Below, piece by piece: positions 51,715-59,252 of a DNA stretch of 64,000 nucleotides. Position 1 is the first letter of the stretch. Every line of letters starts with the position of its first letter. The position numbers were made by a program, and so were the translations under genes. Source of the stretch: Gammaproteobacteria bacterium (lineage in GTDB: Bacteria > Pseudomonadota > Gammaproteobacteria > Competibacterales > Competibacteraceae); NCBI GenBank assembly GCA_024234995.1, contig JACKNF010000008.1:62001-126000 (forward strand), in the 5' to 3' direction. The notes beneath the pieces were generated by a model. That model had not been told where the DNA came from. It did not search any database and saw nothing but the letters and a program-made list of their open reading frames with translations.

Positions 51715-52446
51715 GTGGCTGATATAGCGTCTTTATCCTTGCAAAATCAGGTTGCTTTAATCACTGGCGGTGGACGAGGTATCGGCGCAGCGGCTGCTGA
51801 GGCGTTGGCGCGCAAGGGGGCTCATGGAATTGTCGCCAGCCGCACCAAAGCGGAATTGAGGAACACAGTTGCGCGGATTCGTGACCAGGGGCTGAGCGCT
51901 TCGTCGATGGTGCTGGATGTCGCTGACGACAGGGCCGTGGACGCGGCCTTTGCGAAAATCGCTGCCGATTTTGGCCGGTTGGATATCCTGGTCAATAACG
52001 CGGCTATTATGCGGAGCGGACCGTTTGCTGATCTGGCAATGCCCGATTGGGATCAGTTACTGGCTGTTAATCTACGCGGCGCTGTCTTGTGTGCGCGGCA
52101 AGCGTTCCGGCTGATGCGAGAGCAGGGTGGTTGCATCGTGAACGTGTCCTCATTAGGCGGGGTGCCAGGAATGGAAAAATTCCCTGGCTATGCAGCGTAT
52201 ACCGTCAGCAAGTTCGCTCTGACTGGTCTGACCGAGGCGCTGGCCGCTGAGGGTCGCGGTTGCCAGATCCGGGTGAATGGCGTCGCGCCAGGGGCCGTGG
52301 ATACCGCGATGTTGCGGCAAGCTGCACCGCACCTGCGTACCTGCACGGTACCTGCTGATGTCGCGAAGGTGATCGCCTTCCTGTGTGACCCGGCAGAATC
52401 CGGTTGCATGACCGGAGCGACGCTGGTTATCAATAGCAATCTGTAA
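51715..52446 (+). CDS. Short-chain dehydrogenase/reductase
   Basis: A 243-aa classical SDR. The cofactor motif is ALITGGGRGIGAAAAEALA, the NNAA motif is ILVNNAAIM, and the catalytic residues are Ser in IVNVSSLGG with YAAYTVSKFAL (YxxxK). The C-terminus (FLCDPAESGCMTGATLVINS) is FabG-like, but the arginine after the first beta strand (VASRTKAEL) hints at NADP use; the substrate is unknown. I prefer the GTG at 51715, 5 nt after GGAGATG; a longer frame would overlap pyrE. It is closely downstream of pyrE, so read-through is possible. Confidence 0.85.
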   Translation: MADIASLSLQNQVALITGGGRGIGAAAAEALARKGAHGIVASRTKAELRNTVARIRDQGLSASSMVLDVADDRAVDAAFAKIAADFGRLDILVNNAAIMRSGPFADLAMPDWDQLLAVNLRGAVLCARQAFRLMREQGGCIVNVSSLGGVPGMEKFPGYAAYTVSKFALTGLTEALAAEGRGCQIRVNGVAPGAVDTAMLRQAAPHLRTCTVPADVAKVIAFLCDPAESGCMTGATLVINSNL

Positions 52447-52706
52447 ATTCAGCAGGCTCTGCGTTTCTTAAGGTGATACTCCCATCGTATGGGATAGTTA
52501 TCGTCATTCGCGCTATACCGATGTTGCTCAATGTGAAATTGCATTGAGGCCGCCTCCGGTTACCGGTGTGAGTTCTGGGAAGATAGCTGCGCTTGCCACG
52601 CTGGTATCAGAGCAGATGAGAGGATATTCAGTTACGGTTTCGGTGTAACTGCAAACGGGTTGAAATCATTTGCGGCTGGTTCGAGGTGGTGTTTAAGTGA
52701 ATTTAA

Positions 52707-53225
52707 TCAGCCCCAGCGAATGGTATATGTTGCCCCCTGGCCGGATGATTCATCGATCCGCAGGCTAACGGCGATGATCCGCTCTTGCCAGCGTATCGAG
52801 CAGTCGCGGGTCAGTTCCGCCCAGAATCGCTCAAACAAGGCTTCAGCCAAGTTCTCTGCAGTGACATTATCCATCGCCAATACTGCGACCTCGTCAGCGG
52901 GTAGCATATAGCGCTTGCCGCATAGCCGGAAAGCGTACTCGCCAGGCTCAATCGGCAGTGTTTCCAGCCACGGGCTATCGCCGGCGATCAGCAATTTTTC
53001 GTCCCATTCGGCGCAAGCTGTCCGTAGTGCCTGTTTAAACACTTCGTAACTGAGCATTCGCGGCAAAGCCGGTTCGGTCAGTTCCACTTCAAGTTCAACT
53101 TGATAATTATGGCCGTGCAAGCGTTCCTTGCTGCCATCGGGAAAGACGGTCATGTGTGCTGCTGCGAACTTGAGAGTGTCCTTGCGGATATGGATCTTCC
53201 AACTCCGCATGTCATGGCCAGTCAT
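52707..53225 (-). CDS. 6-pyruvoyl-tetrahydropterin-synthase/QueD-like protein lacking the usual catalytic Cys
   Basis: A 172-aa protein of the PTPS/QueD family. It has the zinc-binding FAAAHMTV (His) and LHGHNYQVELEVE (two His), the metal site of the family, and a late acidic LRIDESSG. Between them QueD enzymes carry a catalytic Cys a few residues before HGH; here that segment is PDGSKERLHGH with no Cys. So it may be a PTPS paralogue with altered chemistry instead of a standard queuosine enzyme. GGAG precedes the ATG at 53225. Confidence 0.78.
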   Translation of the reverse strand: MTGHDMRSWKIHIRKDTLKFAAAHMTVFPDGSKERLHGHNYQVELEVELTEPALPRMLSYEVFKQALRTACAEWDEKLLIAGDSPWLETLPIEPGEYAFRLCGKRYMLPADEVAVLAMDNVTAENLAEALFERFWAELTRDCSIRWQERIIAVSLRIDESSGQGATYTIRWG

Positions 53226-53239
53226 GCTGTTGCTCCAAT

Positions 53240-53430
53240 TTAATCAGTCGGTTGCGCAGCGAATGCCCGCAGCCATTCCTCCAGCGCCGTCGCATGGCCG
53301 CATCCAGCGAACGGTTCGATGAGCCCATAATGACTCAGTGTACCTAAAGGGCGAGGCAAATAGGGTGTCAAAAGCAGGGGCAGCCAGTCATAGGAAAAGT
53401 TCAGGATGGAATCATTCAGCCTCCTTATCC
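53240..53430 (-). pseudogene. C-terminal fragment upstream of the QueD-like gene
   Basis: A minus-strand open frame ends 15 bp before the QueD-like start and reads LNFSYDWLPLLLTPYLPRPL, then GTLSHYGLIEPFAGCGHATA and EEWLRAFAAQPTD. It has no ATG or GTG start in the open part, and a stop lies upstream within an intergenic repeat-like stretch (53411-53530, with TCTCCCGCAAGCAGGCGAGGAG). It looks like the end of a gene whose front was lost. I do not recognise the family. Confidence 0.4.
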
Positions 53431-53606
53431 CTTGCTACGGGGGCGAAGGTGAGGATGAGGGAGTAAGTTCTTGAAACTGCTGCGCTTGCCTCCGGCTTCT
53501 CTCCCGCAAGCAGGCGAGGAGAGTGAGCAATGACTTCAGGGTTCACCAGAAACTCAGGCGGTATCCCTGAGCGATATCATTGCCGTTAATTTTATAGGAA
53601 TTAATT

Positions 53607-54257
53607 ATGTTGAAAATTAGTATGATAATCAGTGCAGCGTTACTGGCAGTTGTGGCTTTAACGGTTGCAGCGAATGAGACAGTAATGGTTGGCCGGTTTT
53701 CGGTGGGTGATCTGACCGATTGGCAAAACAAATCGTTTCAAGGTGAAACCCGTTATCGCTTCGATGGCCGGACTGGACGGCAGGCGCTGCTCGCTGAAAG
53801 CCAGGGTACAGCGTCAGGACTGTACCGGGAGATTAAAATTGATCTGAGCCGCACGCCATGGCTCAATTGGTCATGGCGGGTAGATCGAGTGTTGAATGGT
53901 GTGGATGAACGCACGAAAGCTGGCGATGATTATCCAGCCCGGGTCTATGTAGTGGTTTCAGGGGGCACGGCGTTTTGGAAAATCCGTTCTCTGGTCTATG
54001 TGTGGTCCAGCCATCAACCGGTAGGCTCAATTTGGCACAATGCCTATACTAGCAATGCCCGGGTCATGGCCTTACAGTCCGGTATGAAAAATGCCGGTCA
54101 CTGGGTCAGTGAGAAACGCAATATCCGCATCGATTTCCAGCAATTGTTCGGCGATGAGATTGACTCCATCGACGTTGTGGCACTGATGACTGACACCGAC
54201 AATAGCGGTCAGAGCGCCTTAGCTTGGTATGGCGATCTCTATTTCACAGCACAATGA
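53607..54257 (+). CDS. DUF3047-family exported protein
   Basis: A 216-aa protein with a signal peptide (cleavage near TVAAN). The DUF3047 pattern is seen in WLNWSWRVDRVLNG, DDYPARVYVVVSGG, LVYVWSSHQPVGSIWHN, EKRNIRIDFQQLFGDEI and a late DSIDVVALMTDTDNSGQSA. The family is periplasmic with unknown function; conserved tryptophans and acidic residues suggest ligand or sugar binding. It is a single gene with a promoter-length gap on both sides. The start codon has GGAATTA nearby, a moderate ribosome site. Confidence 0.85.
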   Translation: MLKISMIISAALLAVVALTVAANETVMVGRFSVGDLTDWQNKSFQGETRYRFDGRTGRQALLAESQGTASGLYREIKIDLSRTPWLNWSWRVDRVLNGVDERTKAGDDYPARVYVVVSGGTAFWKIRSLVYVWSSHQPVGSIWHNAYTSNARVMALQSGMKNAGHWVSEKRNIRIDFQQLFGDEIDSIDVVALMTDTDNSGQSALAWYGDLYFTAQ

Positions 54258-54406
54258 AGAGCCTGTTTTTAAGCTAAATTTTATGAGAAAATTGATACTA
54301 AATTTGACAAATTGATAGTCATGGCGGGCATCGGTGAAGTCTATCAGGTAATTCTCCGTTCCTCACTTTCAGCCAGTATACCGGGCTAAATGTCTCTTAA
54401 AAAATC

Positions 54407-54919
54407 ATGAATACCGTAGAAAAGACACCTTTGGTGGGCCTGATCATGGGGTCTACTTCGGACTGGAGTACCTTGGAGCATACAGCGAACACCTTAGATA
54501 CTTTGGACGTGCCCTATGAAGTTCAGGTGGTATCCGCGCATCGTACGCCTGACCTGCTTTTCAATTATGCTGCTAGCGCCGAGGCGCGAGGCTTGCACGT
54601 CATCATCGCCGGCGCGGGTGGTGCTGCACACCTGCCAGGCATGGCGGCTTCCAAGACCGTATTACCGGTATTGGGTGTGCCGGTACAATCGCAGGCGCTC
54701 AATGGCCTCGATTCACTGCTGTCGATTGTTCAAATGCCGGGAGGTATTCCTGTCGGCACATTGGCTATTGGGAAAGCGGGCGCGATCAACGCCGCCCTGC
54801 TGGCTGCCGCGATGCTCGGTAACCAATATCCAGTGATTCGGGAAGCCGTGCGCGCTTTTCGTGACCAGCAGACTGCAAGCGTGCTGAGTCAACCTGATCC
54901 CCGGAGCATTACACTGTGA
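54407..54919 (+). CDS. purE: N5-carboxyaminoimidazole ribonucleotide mutase
   Basis: A 170-aa purine-biosynthesis enzyme (class I PurE). Landmarks are LIMGSTSDW, VVSAHRTPD, IIAGAGGAAHLPGMAA and VPVQSQALNGLDSLLSIVQMP, split by the active-site loop. It rearranges N5-CAIR, made by PurK, to CAIR. The stop overlaps the purK start by 4 bp. Confidence 0.95.
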   Translation: MNTVEKTPLVGLIMGSTSDWSTLEHTANTLDTLDVPYEVQVVSAHRTPDLLFNYAASAEARGLHVIIAGAGGAAHLPGMAASKTVLPVLGVPVQSQALNGLDSLLSIVQMPGGIPVGTLAIGKAGAINAALLAAAMLGNQYPVIREAVRAFRDQQTASVLSQPDPRSITL

Positions 54920-56019
54920 ATGTTGGGATTGTTGGTGGCGGTCAATTGGGGCGGATGCTGGCGTTGGCCGGTTATCCGCTGGGTGCGTGCTTCCGGATTC
55001 TCGACCCAATGGCAGACGCTTGCGCAGGACAGGTTGCACCATTAATTCACGGCAATTATGACGACGAAATACAGTTAGAGTGGCTGGCTAACTGGGCTGA
55101 AGTTGTTACCTTCGATTTCGAGAATGTGCCAGCGGCGGCAGCGCAGGCATTCGCTGGGCGAGTTGCGTTTCATCCACCCTCTGAAGCACTGGCGATAGCG
55201 CAGGACCGGCTATCTGAGAAAACCTTATTTTGGGAACTCGGTATTCCGACCCCGAACTTCGCGACCGTCGATAGCTTGGAAGAGTTACAACGCGCAGTAG
55301 AACGCATGGATCTACCGGCTGTGCTGAAAACCCGCCGGCTGGGTTATGATGGTAAAGGCCAACAGATTTTGCGCACCCGTGAAGACATCGAGCCGGCCTG
55401 GAAAGCGTTCGATGGGGTTCCTTTAATTTTGGAAGGTTTTGTGCGCTTCGAGCGGGAAGTCTCAGTATTAGCGGTCCGGTGTCTTGATGGTGAGACAGCC
55501 TTCTACCCCCTTGTGGAAAATCACCACCGTGACGGTATTCTGCGCTTGTCACGCGCACCTTGCCTTATGCCCGGTTTGGAGCAAGAAGGCTGGGATTACG
55601 CCCGCCGGCTTTTGGACCGATTGAACTATGTTGGGCTGCTGGCTATCGAGTTTTTCGTCAAAGACGACCGGCTGATCGCCAATGAAATGGCTCCGCGCGT
55701 GCATAATTCAGGGCACTGGACTATCGAAGGTGCCGAAACCAGTCAGTTTGAGAATCATCTAAGAGCGATTCTCGGGTTGCCGCTGGGATCAACTGCAGCC
55801 ATCGGCCACTCTGTGATGCTGAACTGCATTGGTGATTTGCCCGGACAGCCGCCGGTGCTGGCGGTGCCGAATACGCATTATCATATTTATGGCAAGATCC
55901 CGCGCCCAGGGCGTAAGGTCGGGCATATCACCCTGCGCAGCGATGATCCCGATGTCGTGCGGGATGGGTTAAAGCGGTTATTGCCGTTGGTCGGGTTCAG
56001 CCCAAATGAGTTTGATTAA
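54916..56019 (+). CDS. purK: N5-carboxyaminoimidazole ribonucleotide synthase
   Basis: A 367-aa ATP-grasp enzyme making N5-CAIR from AIR, bicarbonate and ATP. It starts with GTG overlapping the end of purE. Landmarks are VGIVGGGQLGRMLALAGYPL, the ATP-grasp segment VLKTRRLGYDGKGQ, LEGFVRFEREVSVLAVR and EMAPRVHNSGHWTIEG. It forms a coupled pair with purE. A hairpin terminates it against the convergent oxyR. Confidence 0.95.
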   Translation: MNVGIVGGGQLGRMLALAGYPLGACFRILDPMADACAGQVAPLIHGNYDDEIQLEWLANWAEVVTFDFENVPAAAAQAFAGRVAFHPPSEALAIAQDRLSEKTLFWELGIPTPNFATVDSLEELQRAVERMDLPAVLKTRRLGYDGKGQQILRTREDIEPAWKAFDGVPLILEGFVRFEREVSVLAVRCLDGETAFYPLVENHHRDGILRLSRAPCLMPGLEQEGWDYARRLLDRLNYVGLLAIEFFVKDDRLIANEMAPRVHNSGHWTIEGAETSQFENHLRAILGLPLGSTAAIGHSVMLNCIGDLPGQPPVLAVPNTHYHIYGKIPRPGRKVGHITLRSDDPDVVRDGLKRLLPLVGFSPNEFD

Positions 56020-56031
56020 GCAGATATTCTA

Positions 56032-56062
56032 GGTGTCAGAGATGAGGTTCCTGTCTGACACC
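56032..56062. terminator. Hairpin between purK and oxyR
   Basis: GGTGTCAGA (56032-56040) and TCTGACACC (56054-56062) enclose a 13-nt loop at the junction of the convergent purK and oxyR genes; the oxyR stop lies inside it. The same arms appear in the 26597-26632 hairpin. Confidence 0.6.
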
Positions 56063-56992
56063 CTCCTCGATAGTCCGCACTGCTTCACCCAATGGACAGG
56101 CACGGATGGCTTCATCCAGCAGAGCGATGACTCTGTGGCGCGGAAAACTCTTGCGCCAGGCCAACGCCACCACCCGGGTAGGTGCTGGATCGGCAAATGG
56201 CCGGACGCTGAGCAGATCGCTGGCATGCGCATAACCGCTGACCGAGGTGTACGGTAACACCGTGACGCCGATTCCGGTTGCCACCATTAACCGGATGGTT
56301 TCCAGCGAGCTGCCCTCTAGTGTCTTCTGCATGTTGCCAGAAGTCACGCTGAGCCGGTTGCATTCCGGACAGAAGCGCAAAACCTGATCGCGAAAGCAGT
56401 GACCGGGACCCAGCAGCAACAAATCCTGTTGCGCCAACGCGGGGGAATCGATGACGTCTGCCTGTTCCAGTGGATGGCCAATTGGCATCAACACCACAAA
56501 CGGCTCTTCGTACACGGCTTGTGTGAGTATCCCAGATTCATCAAATGGTAACGACAGGATCAGCACGTCCAGGTCACCGTCCTTGAGCCGCTCGCTTAAT
56601 ACTGCCGTGTAGCTTTCCTCGATTTGCAACGGCATGTTGGGTGCCCGGCGATGCAAGCGGGGAATCAGGTGTGGCAGCAAATAGGGACCGATGGTGTAAA
56701 TAACTCCCAATCGCAATATCCCGGCTAAATCGTCTTGGCTCTGGCTAGCGATTTGTTTGATAACAGCAGCCTCCTCGATCACCCGCTGTGCCTGCTCAAC
56801 GATCCGCCGCCCTACCGGCGTGACCGTCACTTCATTTGGCGCTCGCTCGAACAGAGCTATGCTCAACTCATCTTCCAGTTTGCGCACCGCTACGCTCAGA
56901 GTCGGTTGACTGATGTGGCACGCTTCGGCGGCTCGGCCAAAATGCCGCTCGCGAGCGACAGCGACGATGTAACGGAGTTCATTCAAAGTCAT
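56036..56992 (-). CDS. oxyR: Hydrogen-peroxide sensor regulator OxyR
   Basis: A 318-aa LysR-type regulator. The N-terminal helix-turn-helix reads TLNELRYIVAVARERHFGRA, then AAEACHISQPTLSVAVRKLE. The two redox cysteines that form the peroxide-sensing disulfide occur as GHCFRDQVLRFC, at positions 199 and 208 as in E. coli OxyR. The ATG at 56992 is preferred over one 24 nt upstream because the family starts MTLNELRY. It is divergent from the isocitrate dehydrogenase gene, with 178 bp between. Confidence 0.95.
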   Translation of the reverse strand: MTLNELRYIVAVARERHFGRAAEACHISQPTLSVAVRKLEDELSIALFERAPNEVTVTPVGRRIVEQAQRVIEEAAVIKQIASQSQDDLAGILRLGVIYTIGPYLLPHLIPRLHRRAPNMPLQIEESYTAVLSERLKDGDLDVLILSLPFDESGILTQAVYEEPFVVLMPIGHPLEQADVIDSPALAQQDLLLLGPGHCFRDQVLRFCPECNRLSVTSGNMQKTLEGSSLETIRLMVATGIGVTVLPYTSVSGYAHASDLLSVRPFADPAPTRVVALAWRKSFPRHRVIALLDEAIRACPLGEAVRTIEEGVRQEPHL

Positions 56993-57170
56993 GGCGGTAT
57001 CCCGGTATTCCAGCAAGCGGCGGCGAGCGGCCGACCCCCATCATCATGGACAGAAAAAGTGTTTACGTGTAGCTTAATGCACGCTTTTCGCGCCGGATGC
57101 GGGTATTTTTCAGCGCGCCGCGTGTTCCAGAATTCACATCTGTTAGAAACCAAGACGAGAAGGAGGGCCC

Positions 57171-58934
57171 ATGGCCTACCAGCATATCTGCATTCCTACG
57201 AGCGGTGAGAAAATTACTGTCAAGGATGGCAAGTTGCATGTTCCCGATCAACCTATTGTGGGTTATGTCGAGGGCGATGGCATCGGTCCGGATATTACCC
57301 GTGCCTCGCTGCGGGTTTGGGATGCAGCGGTCGAGGAAGCCTATGGTGGCGAGCGCAAGATCCACTGGTGTGAAGTTTTCCTGGGTGAGAAGGCCGCCGA
57401 AATCTATGATGGCAACTATTTCCCGGAAGAAACCCTCGAAGCTATTAAGGAACTGGTGGTCGCGATCAAAGGTCCGCTGACGACGCCGGTTGGCGGCGGC
57501 TTCCGCTCGCTGAACGTGGCGCTGCGCCAGGATCTGGATCTCTACGCCTGTGTCCGTCCGGTGCGCTACTATCCCGGTGTCCCCTCGCCGGTGCGCTACC
57601 CTGAAAAGGTCGATGTCATTATCTTCCGTGAGAACACTGAGGACGTCTACGCGGGTATCGAATACAAGTCCGGTTCGCCCGAAAACACCAAGTTGGCTAA
57701 ATTCCTGCGCGATGAGATGGGTGCAGAATTCTTCGACGAAGCCGGCCTCGGCATCAAGCCGATTTCCCCGTTTGCCTCCAAGCGATTGGTGCGCAAGGCT
57801 ATCCAGTATGCTATTGACCATGACCGTGACAGCGTGACCCTGGTGCATAAGGGCAATATCATGAAGTTCACGGAAGGCGCTTTCCGCAACTGGGGCTATG
57901 AACTGGCGCGTGACGAATTCCCGGATCAGACCATCACCGAGAATGAGCTGTACAGCGTTTACGGCGGTAAGCAACCGCCGGGTAAGGTGGTGATCAAGGA
58001 CCGCATCGCCGATATTATCTTCCAGCTCCTGCAACTGCGGCCGGAAGAGTTCTCAGTGCTGGCCACCATGAACCTGAATGGCGACTACCTGTCTGATGCG
58101 GTGGCAGCGGAAGTGGGCGGCATCGGCATTGCGCCAGGGGCTAACATGGCCGACCATGTCGCTGTCTTTGAGGCCACCCACGGCACCGCGCCTAAGTACG
58201 CTAATCTGGACAAAGTCAATCCTGGCTCTCTGATGTTATCCGGAGTGATGATGTTGCAGTACATGGGCTGGAAAGAAGCGGCTGACCTGATCGAAACTGC
58301 GTTGACTCAGGTCATCGCTGATAAGACTGTCACCTACGACTTTGCCCGGCAGATGGATGGCGCTACCGAGGTGCCGACCAGCAAGTTCGGTGATTTGATC
58401 ATCGCTAAGATGAAAGCGCAGGGCGCTGCGCTGCGTGCTGAAGCCGATCGGCGCCGCCAGTCCCTCGAAGCTGAACGCCGCGCTTTGGAAGCGCAGCGTG
58501 TGGCCGATCCATTGCAAGCCATGCTGGCCTCCGGGCGTATGCCGACCACCGTAGGCGGCATCATGTCACCGGTCGTCACCGTCAAGAATGACGATATGGT
58601 CAATGTCGCCATGCATGTCATGATCGAGAAAGGTGTGAATGCGGTGATGGCTGAACCCGATGCCAGCGGTCGCTGGGGTATCATGACGGACCGCGATGTG
58701 CTTAAGAAGATTATCAGCGTCAATCGCTCACCGGCACGAGTACCTGTGAGTGAAGTGGCTACCCGGCCGCTCGTGACAGTTAAGCGCGAAATGTCACTGG
58801 CCGAAGCCTCGCAGCGGATGGCCGAAGCCAACGTCCGCCGTGTAGTAGTCGAAATGGATGGCAAACCGGTTGGTATGGTTACTGACAATGACCTGTTTCG
58901 TGCCGTGGAGGTGTTCGGCTGGGGCGATGTCTAA
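57171..58934 (+). CDS. icd: NADP-dependent isocitrate dehydrogenase fused to a CBS-domain pair
   Basis: A 587-aa protein. Residues 1-415 are an E. coli-type isocitrate dehydrogenase: FRSLNVALRQDLDLYACVRP with the Ser113 phosphorylation position, ENTEDVYAGIE (Tyr160), VHKGNIMKFTEG (catalytic Lys) and HGTAPKYA with the Lys-Tyr pair typical of NADP users. A charged helical linker (RAEADRRRQSLEAERRALEA) follows, then two CBS motifs (about 463-515 and 529-580: VGGIMSPVVTVKNDDMV, GIMTDRDVLKK; VATRPLVTVKREMSL, GMVTDNDLFRA). CBS pairs bind adenine nucleotides, so the TCA-cycle enzyme may be allosterically controlled. The standard enzyme is about 416 aa. Confidence 0.93.
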   Translation: MAYQHICIPTSGEKITVKDGKLHVPDQPIVGYVEGDGIGPDITRASLRVWDAAVEEAYGGERKIHWCEVFLGEKAAEIYDGNYFPEETLEAIKELVVAIKGPLTTPVGGGFRSLNVALRQDLDLYACVRPVRYYPGVPSPVRYPEKVDVIIFRENTEDVYAGIEYKSGSPENTKLAKFLRDEMGAEFFDEAGLGIKPISPFASKRLVRKAIQYAIDHDRDSVTLVHKGNIMKFTEGAFRNWGYELARDEFPDQTITENELYSVYGGKQPPGKVVIKDRIADIIFQLLQLRPEEFSVLATMNLNGDYLSDAVAAEVGGIGIAPGANMADHVAVFEATHGTAPKYANLDKVNPGSLMLSGVMMLQYMGWKEAADLIETALTQVIADKTVTYDFARQMDGATEVPTSKFGDLIIAKMKAQGAALRAEADRRRQSLEAERRALEAQRVADPLQAMLASGRMPTTVGGIMSPVVTVKNDDMVNVAMHVMIEKGVNAVMAEPDASGRWGIMTDRDVLKKIISVNRSPARVPVSEVATRPLVTVKREMSLAEASQRMAEANVRRVVVEMDGKPVGMVTDNDLFRAVEVFGWGDV

Positions 58935-59252
58935 TCTTGGACACCGGAAGGTAACACCGGAAGTAGCGGGTACGCCACGACGCATTAGCTAAACTGGAAC
59001 GCTGCTTTCGGTCATGCTTCAGCGGGTGACCGCTGTGTTCAAAATCTTGATGTATTAAACACGATACTAGTGACATATAACCTGCTTGTGGGCGATCTCA
59101 GTGGAATCTTGCTCACAAGCAGGCTTTCAACGGGCTTTCAAAATTAATCGGTTGATTTTTTCTACAGCATCTAAAATTCAATAAGCAAGCTTGCGCTAAC
59201 CTTGCAACGGGTTGGTGGAACATGGGGCAACAGTTTAGGCGATCCTGCCGCT
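58935..59252. other. Intergenic region between icd and cheA
   Basis: About 320 bp. It holds the hairpin at 59081-59123, AT-rich sequence around 59140-59180 that may carry the cheA promoter, and no supported gene. Confidence 0.5.
59081..59123. terminator. Hairpin downstream of icd
   Basis: CCTGCTTGTG (59081-59090) pairs with CACAAGCAGG (59114-59123), with extra GC pairs just inside and a CTTTCAA tail. It probably ends the icd transcript. Confidence 0.55.
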
